Position numbers and translations under genes: made by a program | NCBI GenBank assembly: GCA_019426215.1 | Contig: CM033393.1 | Coordinates: forward strand, 14,790,046 to 14,854,045 | Origin: Buddleja alternifolia | Lineage: Eukaryota > Streptophyta > Magnoliopsida > Lamiales > Scrophulariaceae | Reading direction: 5' to 3' | DNA length: 64,000 bases | The notes under the pieces: generated by a model | Database searches by the model: none | Told to the model about the DNA's origin: nothing | Seen by the model: only the letters and a program-made list of their open reading frames with translations | In this document: piece by piece, positions 32,798-44,223 of the stretch | Numbering within the stretch: the stretch's first letter is position 1 | Layout: every line of letters starts with the position of its first letter

Positions 32798-34772
32798 CAA
32801 AATCGCTATAGTATCGAATACCCATCTTCTCTAGATGTCGATCTAGCACCACTTGCGCCAAAGGCTTGGTCAGTAGGTCAGCTACGTTGCCAGCTGAGGC
32901 TATTTTCTGCACTGTTATTTCTTTTCTACCAACAATCTCTATAATGATGTGATATCTTGTTTCTATGTGTTTAGACTTGTTGTGGGACCTTAGTTCCTTC
33001 GCCTGCGCTATTGCTTTATTATTGTCACAGTAAAGTGACAATGGGACTTAAATGCTAGGAACCCCTTGAAGTTCTCCAAGAAACTTCCTAAGCCAAACAG
33101 CTTCTTTGGTTGCCTCTGAAGCAGCCACATATTCAGCCTCAGTGGTGGAATCAACGGTTGTGCTTTACTTGGAACTTTTCCAAGACACCGCCCCACCGTT
33201 GAGGGTAAAAATGAACCCAGATGTGGACTTTCTGTCATTCACGTCAGATTGAAAATCCGAGTCAATGTATCCATCCACTTTTAGGTCACCACCTCCATAG
33301 ATGAGAATCATATCCTTTGTTCTTTTAAGATACTTAAGGATATTCTTCATAGCCACCCGGTGTTCCTTGCCTAGGTTTGGCTGAAATCAACTAACAACGC
33401 TAATTGCATAGGCTATGTCGGTCTTGTACACAACATGGCGTACATCAGACTAACCACTGCTGATGCATAGGGTACAACACTCATTTCTTTTCTATCTTCC
33501 TCACTTTGAGGACACACAGTTTTTGAGAGATGTATCCCATGCGTTATTGGCAAGAACCCTTTCTTAGAATCCTCCTTCCTAAATCTCTTTAGGACCTTAT
33601 CTAAGTAAAGGGCTTGGGAAAACCCTATCATTCTGTTTGTTCGATTCCTATAGATCCAAATTCCTAGAATGTATGAGGCTTCTCCTAAGGCTTTCATGGA
33701 TAATGTACTCGATAGCCATTTCTTTACAGTGGTGAGCATTCCTAAATCATTTTCTATAAGCAGTATGTCATTGACATATAGCAGAAGGAATGATATCTTG
33801 CTCCCACTAACCTTCTTGTATACACATGGTTTATCTTCGTTTTTGATAAAGTCAAATCCTTTGACTGCTTCATCAAAACGCAGATCCCAACTACGAGATG
33901 CTTGCTTGAGTCCATAGATGGATCTTTTAAGCTTACACACCTTATGAATATCACTCTTGGATACAAAATCTTTTGGCTGCTCCATATAGATATCCTCTTC
34001 TAGGAATCCATTTAGGAACACCGTTTTGACATCCATTTATATTTCATACTCTAGGTGGGCCGTTATTGTTAACAGAATTCTTATTGATTTGGTCATGGCT
34101 ACTGGTGAAAAGGTTTCCTGATAGTCAATTCCTTCCTTTTGACTATACCCTTTAGCCATTAGCCTGGCTTTATGGGTATCAACCTTGCCATCATCACCAA
34201 TCTTTCTCTTATAGATCTCTTTACACCCAATTGGTACAATACCAACAGGTTGATTCACTAGTGTCCGGACTTAGTTCGAATGCATCAAATCTATCTCTGC
34301 TTGCATAGCTTTGAGCCATCTTGCAATGTCCATAAATACCATTGATTGATCATAAGTAGAGGGATCATCTACATAGCCTCCCTCTACAACAGTATGGAGA
34401 CCTAGTTCCTTCTGAAGTAGATAGCCATACCTCTCAGGAGCTTAAGGTACTCTACCAAAACTTCGCGGTTGTGGTTGTATTACAATTTGGTCGGTTCTTA
34501 CTTCCTGTGTAGATGTATCCAAGGGAGTCTCGCTGTGTTCTTCAAGAACTGTCTTTCTACGTGCTCCATCTTCTCTAATGAACTCATCTTCGAGAAAGTA
34601 GGCTTATAAGGCTACAATGATTCTCTGATCATCGTGCAAGTAGAAGAAGAACCCCATTGAATCCTCGGGGTATCCAACAAAAAGTCCCTTCAGTTTCTCT
34701 ACTTTTGTCTTTTTAACATAAGTTGGACATCCCCAAATCTTTATATGATTGAGACTTGGTTTTCTATTTCTC
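32798..34772 (-). pseudogene. pol of copia E: integrase C-terminus, RT, RNase H
   Basis: Minus strand. The integrase C-terminal WGCPTYVKKTKVEKL and PEDSMGFFFYL lie near 34740-34590. RT at 34258-33413 carries a stop just before MDVKTVFLNG (34036). The active-site box reads YVNDILL, as in copia A. RNase H parts are at 33356-33165 (KSTSGFIFTLNGGAVSWKSSK) and 33041-32800 (YCDNNKAIAQAKE, KSKHIETRYH). Stops and frameshifts separate these blocks. Confidence 0.85.
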
Positions 34773-35344
34773 TGTTAGGAAATTTCATGTTAGATGTTTT
34801 GATGATGACAAGATAGGATTTTATGTTAGACCCCAAAAATATAATGTAAGTTTATGTTTCATAGATCAATTGTATAAGCGTTGGAAAGTATGTAATTTTG
34901 TTAGGCTTGTAACTTTTATCTTTGTAGATTTTAGACTAAGTATTAGATACCAAATCGCTAATAGAATTCTAGGTGAGTCTATTAGAGATGAAGTTGAAGA
35001 TCAGCGTTTGAAGTCAAAAGAAGATGAAGATTTATCCTTAGCGCCTGTCAAAGGCTAAAGGACTATTTCAGGATTCATGGATCAAGCGATCAGTATCAAA
35101 TTCACCTGAAATAATTCTTCAAGTCATGAAGGACTTAAATGCAATCATTCAACGAACATTTATTTTCAACGGGAAATAAATTCAAATGCATTAAATGCCT
35201 GATAAGAGCATTAAATGTGATAAGCCAATATGACTTGTGGACAAGCCACCTTTTTTACTAGACTGCTAGAATTTCAGAGTTTATAGCTGCTTCCGTCCAA
35301 TCAGAGCCAGCAGGATTTCAGGAATGTCAGAGAAAAGGTAAAAT

Positions 35345-35414
35345 CACGCGCCGCGTGAAAGACACGCTTCTACATGTGTCCAACGGACATAATCCCAAGA
35401 ATTTCCTATAAATA
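35345..35414 (+). promoter_or_regulatory. CGCG inverted repeat plus TATA box in SIRE-like LTR
   Basis: CACGCG-C-CGCGTG (35345-35357) lies about 50 bases upstream of TATAAATA (35407-35414). The same pair occurs in the LTR of element I (51741-51753 and 51684-51691, reversed) and the CGCG block in H's truncated 3' LTR (46863-46875). In the LTR at 47072 the block is mutated. Confidence 0.6.
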
Positions 35415-35644
35415 CCTAATTCCAGCAAACCCTTAAAAAAAAAGAAAAAAGAGATACATATGTAAATGCACAAGAAAACTTTGCTGAGAAAAAGCTTAGA
35501 AACTCCATATCCAAAATCTTTCAAGCTTTTACATACATTCCATACAGTCACAATATCTCAAACATCTTCCAAAGAAGAAACCTAAATTCTTACTGAGATA
35601 TTCAAAGTTGTTTGATCTTTCCAAAAACAAAACCCTTGTGATAA

Positions 35645-35667
35645 ATACTGCCTGTAAGGGGTTTCAA
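35645..35667 (-). repeat. 23-bp inverted segment in H 5' LTR
   Basis: This is the reverse complement, with two mismatches, of 48024-48046 in the LTR at 47072. The 5' LTR also lacks the flanking ~100 bp on both sides present in that LTR and in element I. Confidence 0.8.
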
Positions 35668-36161
35668 GGAGCCCGAGATCATTTTCACCTATTTACTACC
35701 TTGTAGAAGATTCTGTGTGATTCTTTGATAATCATCTTAGTAAATTCCCTCCAAGTGAAAAGGGAGAAGAAGGACGTAGCTGGGATTACATCACCCAGTG
35801 AACCTTATATATCTCGTGTCATTTAATTTCATTATTGTCTTATTTTATATTATTTTATCTATTCTGAAAAAGACAAGCTAAATCTGCTAAGCGACTATTT
35901 AACCTAAACGAACGCTAAAGCTTTAAAATCATTTTCGCTGTGCTAACCCTGATTAAGTGATCTAAGCATTACCTTACTTTGGTAAATTGCCAAAATTACT
36001 AAGTCTAAGTTATCTTTACTGTAGCACCTGACCCAAGCGCTCAGCTTCCTAAGTGTTCTAACCTTTAAAAGTGATACGAAATTTTTGAAGTCGAAAAAGA
36101 CTTCAGGGTCTATTCAACCCCCCCTTCTAGACCCTTTCGTATGCCACTTGGGACCACCAAG

Positions 36162-36173
36162 TGGTATCAGAGC
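36162..36173 (+). promoter_or_regulatory. Primer-binding site of element H
   Basis: TGGTATCAGAGC, two bases after the LTR end, complementary to initiator tRNA-Met. Confidence 0.92.
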
Positions 36174-36274
36174 GGTTGAAGTAGAAACCTAAGAGTTTCC
36201 GAGCGCAACTGCTTGTTTAGATCCATTTTTCTAAAACTTAGTCGCTTTAAAACTCTCTCTCAAAACATCTCATT

Positions 36275-38495
36275 ATGGCTTTTAACAAAATGCCTAAGTT
36301 GGTAGAGTCAAACTATGATTCTTGGAAACTTAGAGCATTCACCTATTTATGTTCTTGCGATAATGAAATGTGTGATGTAATTTCAGATGGCCCCATTAAG
36401 ATCATGAAAGTGTAACTCAAGCACCTGGAGCTGATGAAGCCACTCCAGATGGATATTTCGAGAAACCCAAGTTAGAATGGACACCAGATGATAGAAAAAG
36501 AGCTAATCTAGATAATGTTGGAAGAAGTGCACTGTACTCAGCGTTAGGAGATAATGATGCATTGTTCAACAAGATCAAGCAATGTAAGACTTCCAAAGAA
36601 ATATGGGATAAGTTGGCTATTGTGTGTGAAGGTTCAGCATAGATGAAGGAGAACAAGCTCTCCATAGCTATGCAAAGATTTGAGCATTTCAAGATGCAGA
36701 CCAATGAGACGCTAGAACAATTGGACGCAAGATTCACTTTGCTCATCACAGATTTAGCGTCATTAGACAAGGAATTGACCAACAAGGAAATGGTCAATAA
36801 GATTTTCAGAAGTCTTCCAAGCAAGTATTTGATTAAGATTGTTGCTATGAGAGAATCTCAAACCTTGGAGACTCTTACTCCAGAACATGTGTTTTCAGAA
36901 TTAAAGGCATTTGAGTTCGAATTAGGTGAACTCAGCGACACATCGACTTCAGTGACTGAATCAGGAGCATTAATTGCTACCACCAAAAGTAAGGGTAAAG
37001 CGATTGGTGAGGTGAAAGTGACAGAATCAAATGAAGAAAAGGAGATGGCTTTATTGGTCAAGAAATTCAAGAAATTTCTAAGATATGAAAAGAGAAATCC
37101 GATTGGACAAACTTCATTTCAAACCTCTCCCCCAGCACCAGTGCCTCAGTATCAAGCGCCAATATATTCTGCACCTCAACCAGTAGCGCCAGTTCCTTAT
37201 CAAGCGCCTACAACTCCTACTCAAAATCTCTCAGCGCCAGTTGTTTCAAAGCGATTAACCAATGAACAGAAAATAAAAACTAATTTGTGTTATAATTACA
37301 GGAAACCAGGGCACTACCAGGTAAATTGTCCTTATCTAAATGTGTCTAAGCCCACAAGGCAAGACTATGCGGATAGAAACCAATTCAGGAGCAACCTTCG
37401 CTAACAAGGTTTGCTAGCGGAATCTAAACCATTCTCCCCACCTGAAGAGGATTTGGAATCATCAGATGAAAGTAGTGATGATGAGCCAACAAGCGACTCA
37501 GCGTTGATTTATCTTATGGCAAGAGATGATGAAGCGTCTGACGATTCACTACCAGAGGTAACCACTTAATTATCTCATCCTCTTTCTTATGATGAATTAC
37601 TTGACAAAGTTAATGAATATTATAAAGATTGTCAAGATGCTGCCAAAATATATCAAAATCACTTCGCTATTATCTTATCTCTCAAAAGTGATAAAGTAAT
37701 GTTCAAAGCAGAGTTGCAAGTTCAGCAACAATGCATTGAGAAGAACCAATCGCTTGAAAGAGAGATTACTCAATTGAAAAGCGATCTTGATATAATAGTC
37801 AAGAGAGAAGCTGATCTAATCGCTAGACTTGCCAAATTTGAGCAGCTCGTCTCATCCTTATCCAAAGCGTCAAGAAACTTAGCTAATGTGACTGAGGTAA
37901 CCAGACTTTTTGGTGAAAAGACCGGTTTAAGTTGTGATAAATTTGGTCAAAAATCAAAACATCTAAGGTTATGGCAAACAACAAAGGAAAGGGTGTTTTC
38001 TTTCTTGAGAAAAGTTCACAAAGTCAAACACTGAATGAACCTAGCGACAATGGTACGAGGCCAAATGAGAAAGCCAAAGCTGACTCAGGAAAGGGAAAGA
38101 CGAAAGCAAATGATTCACAAAGATGGGTTCATCCAAAAGCTTAAAAGGTCAAGGATAAATCTGATCACTGTGAATCAAGCGCTAAGCGTCTAGCACCAAA
38201 AGTACAACCCAAGCCAGCGCCAAGGAAATACCAGTGTCAATATTCAAGGCAGTCAAGATCATATTATCGATACTATGATAATTATGATTATGACTATGAT
38301 TATGATTATGATTACTATTATAATCAAGGATATTACTATACACCCAAAAAGCACACACAACACAATGTGAAACCCAAGAATGCCAGTATTCCTACAATGA
38401 AGACTAGGCAAATATGGGTTCCTAAAGTTTTAATTCAAACCAAAGCTACTAACATTGAAAGACCTAAGACAACATGGGTCCCTAAGAAGAATTAG
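36275..38495 (+). pseudogene. gag of element H, multiple lesions
   Basis: ATG 36275 (MAFNKMPKLVESNYDSW) with a frameshift near 36410. The capsid-like UBN2-type domain continues to 37404, with a stop before MKENKLSIA (36640-36642). The zinc knuckle at 37288 reads CYNYRKPGHYQVNC, so the second cysteine is tyrosine. TAA at 37402-37404 and 37567 follow. A coiled-coil segment (37699-37900) leads to a basic tail with an Asp-Tyr repeat (38270-38340) and stops at TAG 38493. Compare the better copy in element J (58546-60758). Confidence 0.85.
38270..38340 (+). repeat. GATTAT hexamer repeat coding Asp-Tyr run in gag
   Basis: Repeats of TATGATTAT/GACTAT encode a YDYDYDYDYYYNQGY-like tail. A shorter form sits at the same place in element J (60545-60605). 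Confidence 0.8.
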
Positions 38496-38508
38496 AACTA
38501 TCCTTTAA

Positions 38509-41500
38509 ATGCAGGTACCTAGAGCCAACACCGATACTTCAGTTTCGTACTTTGATAGTGGATCGTCAAGACACATGACGGGTTCCAAAGATCTTCTAGC
38601 CAATTATCAAGCTACCAATGGTCCTCAAGTTATATTCGGTGATAATTCCAAAGGTAAAATCAAAGGTATATGTATCATACATAGGGGGAACATCATGATT
38701 AGTGATGTATATTATGTTGAGGGTCTTAAGCATAATTTGTTAAGCATTAGTCAATTTTGTGATAAAGGTTTTGAAGTAAAATTTTCAAGTGACTACTGCT
38801 ATGTTAACGACGCTAAGACTAAGTCTACTAAATTAAGAGGAAAAAGAACAAACAATGTGTATTTAGTAGATTGGAATTCTACAATTGATAACAACCCCAC
38901 ATGCTTTGTTGCTAAAAGTCAAAATGAATTGGGTTGGTTATGGCATAGAAAAATGAATCACCTCAACTTCAAGACAATCTCTCAGTTAATATCGCTAAAC
39001 CTAGTAGAGGGATTACCTAAGGGTTCCTTTCAGAAAAATCGCTTATGTGATGCATGTCAAATTGGTAAACAAGTTAAATCATCTTTTAAGAAGAAACCAT
39101 GCCTATCTACTTCTAGAGTTCTTGATCTATTGCATTTAGATTTGTTTGGTCCTTTTCAAATCATGAGTGTTAGTGGTAAAAAGTACTCGCTAGTATTAGT
39201 TGATGATTAATCTCGCTATACATGGGTAGAATTCCTAGCGACCAAAGATGAAACTAGTGTTAAGCTCACATCGCTAATTCATCAATTGCAAACTTATAAA
39301 AATTTAAAGGTGACGAGAATTAGAAGCGATAGAGGAACTGAATTTACTAACCAATTTGTTGAGAAGTTTTGTATAGATTTTGGAATACTTCATGAGTATT
39401 CTGCCCCCTAGAACACCTCAACAAAATGGAGTAGCCGAGCGAAGGAGCGGAAGGCATAAAGAAGCTGCTAGGACGATGCTTGCAGAGTCTAAGCTGCCTC
39501 AAAGGTTTTGGGCCAAAACTATCAATACCGCTTGTTACACTCAGAACCGGTGTATAATCAACAAGCAACATGAGAAGACTCCATATGAGTTGTGGAAGGG
39601 ACGTAAGCCTAACGTTTCATATTTTCATGTATTTGGTTCAAAATGTTTCATTCATAACAATGGATCTCACAGCTTAAAGACGTTTGATCCTAAAGCGGAT
39701 GAGGGAATCTTTCTAGGCTATGTGAAGAACGGAAAGAGTTTTCGCATTCTAAATAAGATTAAATCAGAGATTGAAGAATCCATTCATGTTGTGTTTGATG
39801 ATGCTAACCAAGAACCAAGGAGGTTAATCCTGATGATGTAGGAATTGAAGATCTTGCCCAATAAGCGTCACAAATCAATCTTGGTGATGATAGTGATGTT
39901 GAGGAGGATGATGAGATTTTTGTGCCTATTCCTAAAGTTACTCGTGAGGTTACAAATGATGATATTGTCGGAATCGCTGATGATCATGAAGAGAATGATC
40001 ATCAAGAGCAAATTAGAACTGTGAATGATGCAGCAACTGCTCCAGAGACTAATGAGAGTCAAGCGATTGATAATAAAAAATCTCTCAACCCGTTCCAACC
40101 AGACCGTAAATGGCTTAGAGACCATCCACCAGAGTTAGTAATTGGAGATATTGAAGCACTTGTTAGAACTAGGTCCGCCACAATCAATGAGGCCATGTTC
40201 GCAAGTTTCTTATCTCAAATGGAACCAAAGAAAATGGATGAAGTGCTCAGTGATTCAAGTTGGGGAGGATCAATGCAAGAAGAGCTTAACCAATTTGAGA
40301 GAGGCAAAGTTTGGACGCTAGTACCAAGACCAACTCACCAAGGAGTTGTTGGAACTAGATGGGTTTTTAGCAGCAAGATGGATGAAGATGGCATTGTTAT
40401 AAGAAACAAAGCCAGATTAGTCGCTTAGGGCTATTGTCAAGAAGAGGATATTGAGTTTGATGAGACGTATGCCCCAGTAGCCCATCTTGAAGCGATTAGG
40501 ATGTTCCTAGCGATTGCTGCATTCAACAAGTTCACAATATACCAAATGGATGTGAAGAGTGCATTCTTAAACGGTAAACTCCAAGAAGAAGTTTATGTGG
40601 AGCAACCTCCAGGATTCATCAACAACTATGGAAAAAATATGGTCTACAAATTAGATAAGGCACTCTATGGCTTTAAACAATCACCAAGAGCATGGAATGA
40701 CACTCTCTCTATCTTTTTTATAGGTAAAGGCTTTTCAAAAGGCAGCGTTGATAAAACATTATTTAAAATTACCCATAATGAAGATATTCTCTTAGTCCAA
40801 ATCTATGTTGATGATATTATATTTGGTTATACTAATACACGATTGTGTGAGAAGTTTTCAAAAATGATTCAAGATCAATTTGAAATGAGCATGATGGGTG
40901 AATTAAATTTCTTCTTAGGATTACAAGTTAAACAACTCCCTAATGAAATATTTATAAACCAAGCTAAATATACAAGAGATATGATTAAGAAATTTAGTAT
41001 AGAAAATGAATCATCTTCAAAAATTCCAATGAGCCAAACGCTTAAGTTAGATAAAGATGAAAGTGGGAAGAAAATTGATATCACTAACTATAGAGGTATC
41101 ATTGGATTACTTCTTTATCTTACCGCTAGTAGTCCCGATATTATGTTTTCAGTATGCATGTGTGCATACTTTCAAGCTGATCCTAGAGAATCACACTTAA
41201 ATGCTGCCAAGAGAATCCTTAAATACCTAAAAGGCACACGGAATGTGGGCTTATGGTATCCAAGGGACTCTCCTTTTGAACTAATTGGTTATTCAAACGC
41301 AAATTTTGCAGGATGTAAAATAGATAGAAAGAGTACTAGTGGTACATGTCCATTTCTAGGTGATAGATTAATTTTGTGGCATAGTAAGAAACAACAATCC
41401 ATAGCGACTTCTATCGCTGAAGTAGAGTACGTAGCCGCTGGGAGCTGTTGTGCACAAATCCTTTGGATGAGGCAACAACTTAGAGATTATGGGACAATCC

Positions 41501-41751
41501 TAGGTCCTACCCCATTTCATTGTGATGACCAAAGCGCTTTAGCTATGCCCCAAAATCCTGTCCTTCATTCTAGAACTAAACACATTGACATTCGATACCA
41601 TTTCTTGCGTGACCATGTTCAAAAGAAAGATATCTCCATGCACTTCATTGGAACTGATAAACAATTGACAGATATCTTCACCAAAGCACTCAACGAACAA
41701 TGCTTTCTCACTTTGAGAAGTGAATTAGGTATGATTGATTTAAACGCTTAA
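38509..41751 (+). pseudogene. pol of element H, stops and frameshifts
   Basis: Starts ATG 38509, 13 bases after the gag stop and in another frame. Protease motif is YFDSGSSRHM, followed by GAG-pre-integrase WHRKMNHLNF with CDAC and the integrase core. A TAA (39208-39210) follows LVLVDD, and frameshifts occur near 39405 and 39825. RT and RNase H run 39838-41751 in one frame with stops near 39860 and at 40426-40428. The catalytic YVDDIIFG is intact at about 40805. RNase H has [10 protein letters not shown] (first D of DADF changed) and [11 protein letters not shown]. Ends in TAA at 41749-41751. Confidence 0.88.
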
Positions 41752-42636
41752 ATCATAGAGCATCATATTTTATAGGCATACAATTTAGGGGGGATCCACT
41801 TTATGTTTATGTCTAAATATTTTTTTTTAAAATTGAAATGACTCATCAATTTTAGGGGGAACCTTAAAATTGTACTTGTCTCAACTCATAAGCGACTGTG
41901 ATAAAAAATGACATTGAAAATTTATGCATTGATCACTAGCGCTTATCTATTATGCATGAAAAAATCAATCTCTAATAAATAAAAATGTCTTTTATAAATC
42001 TAAGCGATTGATTTTATTTTTAAATTTAAGAAATTAAATTTCGTTCTCAAAAAGATTTCAGCGTTAAAAAGATTCCCACTTTAACGCTAAGTAATCTTGT
42101 TCTGAAATTCATGCATAGTTTTCATCGCTGAAAGTAGCGTGTGGATAAGTCCAAAAGATTAGATTTGGTAACTGCCCACATGTGCTTATCAAATCAAACT
42201 GACGGCTAATGATTCCTATCTAAAAACTAAGCGGTTTAGTAACTGCACCTGTCTGAGTACGTGTCAGTGTACTATCAGGCGCGTGCATTTCACGCTGAAA
42301 ATTTCAAAATTTTTCAAACGTTTTTGAAAAAATAACTACGGATTTCAAAATTTTATATTTCACAATTGTTACCATATTTACCGCACCTTTTGACATCCGT
42401 ATTTATGTGTAAACGGCTCAGATTTAACTTTTGTTCTTTTCAAAATTAACTTCTGTGCCAGTGTCATTCATCTACTAGTTGAGGAGTTATTATTTTTGCC
42501 TTCTATTTAAAACCCTTCACAACCTTTACAGTAAAACTTTATCACTTCTAAAAATTCCTCTACTGTAAAAGTTCTTTCTCTCCAAGGCAAAAAGAACATC
42601 TTTTCTCTCCTCTACCAAAGCTTTTTTAGTTCATCA
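41752..42636 (+). other. Noncoding gap between pol and extra 3' gene
   Basis: 885 bases without an ORF. It begins with a G-rich tract (AGGGGGGATCC near 41788) and is AT-rich, with CTATTTAAAAC at 42503-42513 followed by a CT/A-rich stretch up to the 3' gene's ATG. Confidence 0.6.
42503..42513 (+). promoter_or_regulatory. Possible internal TATA box for extra 3' gene
   Basis: CTATTTAAAAC lies 124 bases upstream of the ATG at 42637. A CA-containing start region sits about 30 bases on and the leader is CT-rich. Position suggests an independent promoter, but the sequence is weak evidence by itself. Confidence 0.3.
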
Positions 42637-43874
42637 ATGGCCCCCAAACCTTCAAAATCTGCTGCCGGAAAATCTTCCAAATCTGAGAAACCAGTCACTG
42701 TTAATGCCGGTTTTCTTGTTAACTGGGACTATCTATTTGATAACCAGAACTTCCCTCTTAGGATTGTTCTTGCACTTGTCTAAGAGTCTGGTTTACGCGA
42801 CATCATAACAGCTGTTTTCAACTTCTTTGAGGAAGAAACCCTATTCTTCGTCAAGAATGCAAAAATCTATGACGATGGAAACTCCATTTTGCGTCTTTTC
42901 CTTTACCCGTGAGACCTTCGTCCTCCCTCCTTCTCTGATTTCATCTTTACTAAACTTGCCAAATGATGGTGCCGAAGTTGAAAATGTCACTCTTGGTGAT
43001 GCTACCAAGGTTTGGGCATTGATCAAGAAGGATGAAGTTGAAGCTGCATATGAACCCAATTTCAAGAAAAATGATATGAAGGGCGAATATGTCATTCTTG
43101 CGGACATATGCGCCAAGATGATCGAATGCAAAAAGGGAAGCTTCGATAAAGTTTCCAACCTTCAATATAAGATGATGGTGGCAATTCTGACCAAATTGAA
43201 GATAAATTGGTCGCTTTACGTTTTTAATCGCTTCAAGGCAGCGACGGCCAAATCAGTACATCCCAAGCCTTACGAAATTGTTTTAAGTCAAATTCTTAGC
43301 GCTAGCGGTTTCACCAACACCCCTGGAAAGAAAATACTAGCGCTAAAGTTTTATGGAAAGAAGATGATCGGCGAGCTGCTTAATCCAAGAAAATGTGGTG
43401 GTGCAGCGGTTCCGAAAGAAACGCATGAGCAACTTCTTGCTGAAGGAGTTGTTCGTAGCGATGATGAAAAGCAAGCGTCTTCGTCTTCATCATCATCTTC
43501 ATCGGAAGAAGAGGTGGTGGTCAAGCGACCAAAAAGAAAAATCACTTTGAAAGTCGCTGAGCCATCAAAGCCAGCGAAGAAGCAGAAGCAGAAGCCGGAG
43601 CCTAAGAAGAAATTGAAATCTCCCTCTTTTCCTTCCAAATCACCACCTCCTCCTCCAGCATTTATCTTCCCTTAAGAAGAAGAAGAAGAGGTAGAAGAAG
43701 TACCGATAGCCCGAAGGCGTAGTCCTCTCTCCACTCCAGCTGCATCGACAAGTGCTCCAGCAAAGCCAGCGCTTGAAGAACCAGCGAGTGTTCCACCTCC
43801 GTCTGATGCTGTTCCAGAAATCAGCTCAGATCCTAAAGCCTATGCTCAATTTGAAAGGCTTTCCCATGTTCAGG

Positions 43875-43957
43875 GTAAATACTTGTGCTAAGCAAAGTAA
43901 TTTATCCTTTCCTCGTTAGTTTCTAAGTCTCTAACGCTAGGAAAAAACCTTTTTCAG
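43875..43957 (+). other. Intron 1 of extra 3' gene in H
   Basis: 83 bases. Donor CAGG/GTAAAT, acceptor TTTTTCAG/CCGAG, with a CTAAC branch-like sequence near 43931. Unspliced reading meets a stop at once; splicing is phase 1 and gives GCC at the junction. Confidence 0.75.
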
Positions 43958-44143
43958 CCGAGTGTGAAGCAAATATTCAAACTATTCTCAACACTCTTGA
44001 GGATTTGCATATTCCCATCCATGCTGATCCTATCACTTCTTTTCTAGATTTAGATCCTGAAGAAGTGATCCCAGAGCCTGAGGAAAATATGCCAACTGTT
44101 GAAACAGATCAAGCGACTGACAAAGTCGATGATAGTCCTCAGG

Positions 44144-44223
44144 GTAAGCGTTGTAGTATCTTATTTGTCATTTCTACTTAGTAGAAATTTTACTTGCTTT
44201 TCTCAAACGCTTACATATATCAG
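44144..44223 (+). other. Intron 2 of extra 3' gene in H
   Basis: 80 bases. Donor CAGG/GTAAGC, acceptor ATATATCAG/CTAAAA. Also phase 1, junction codon GCT. It keeps the frame from exon 2 into about 145 open codons of exon 3. Unspliced reading contains several stops. Confidence 0.75.

Larger units (their letters stand above)
31220..34772 (-). mobile_element. Copia element E, minus strand, 3' half
   Basis: 3' LTR (31220-32797) and pol from the integrase C-terminus to RNase H, read on the minus strand. The LTR edge abuts scrap D (flank GCAAG, 31215-31219). The right side is cut by the SIRE-like LTR at 34773 within integrase. Related to copia A, but a separate and older-looking copy. Confidence 0.85.
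34773..36159 (+). repeat. 5' LTR of element H
   Basis: TGTTAGGAAATTTC to GGGACCACCA, 1387 bp. It is shorter than the family LTRs at 47072 (1532 bp) and 50835 (1507 bp), partly because of a deletion-inversion at 35640-35668. A perfect inverted repeat CACGCGCCGCGTG lies at 35345-35357, and TATA box TATAAATA at 35407-35414. Confidence 0.9.
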
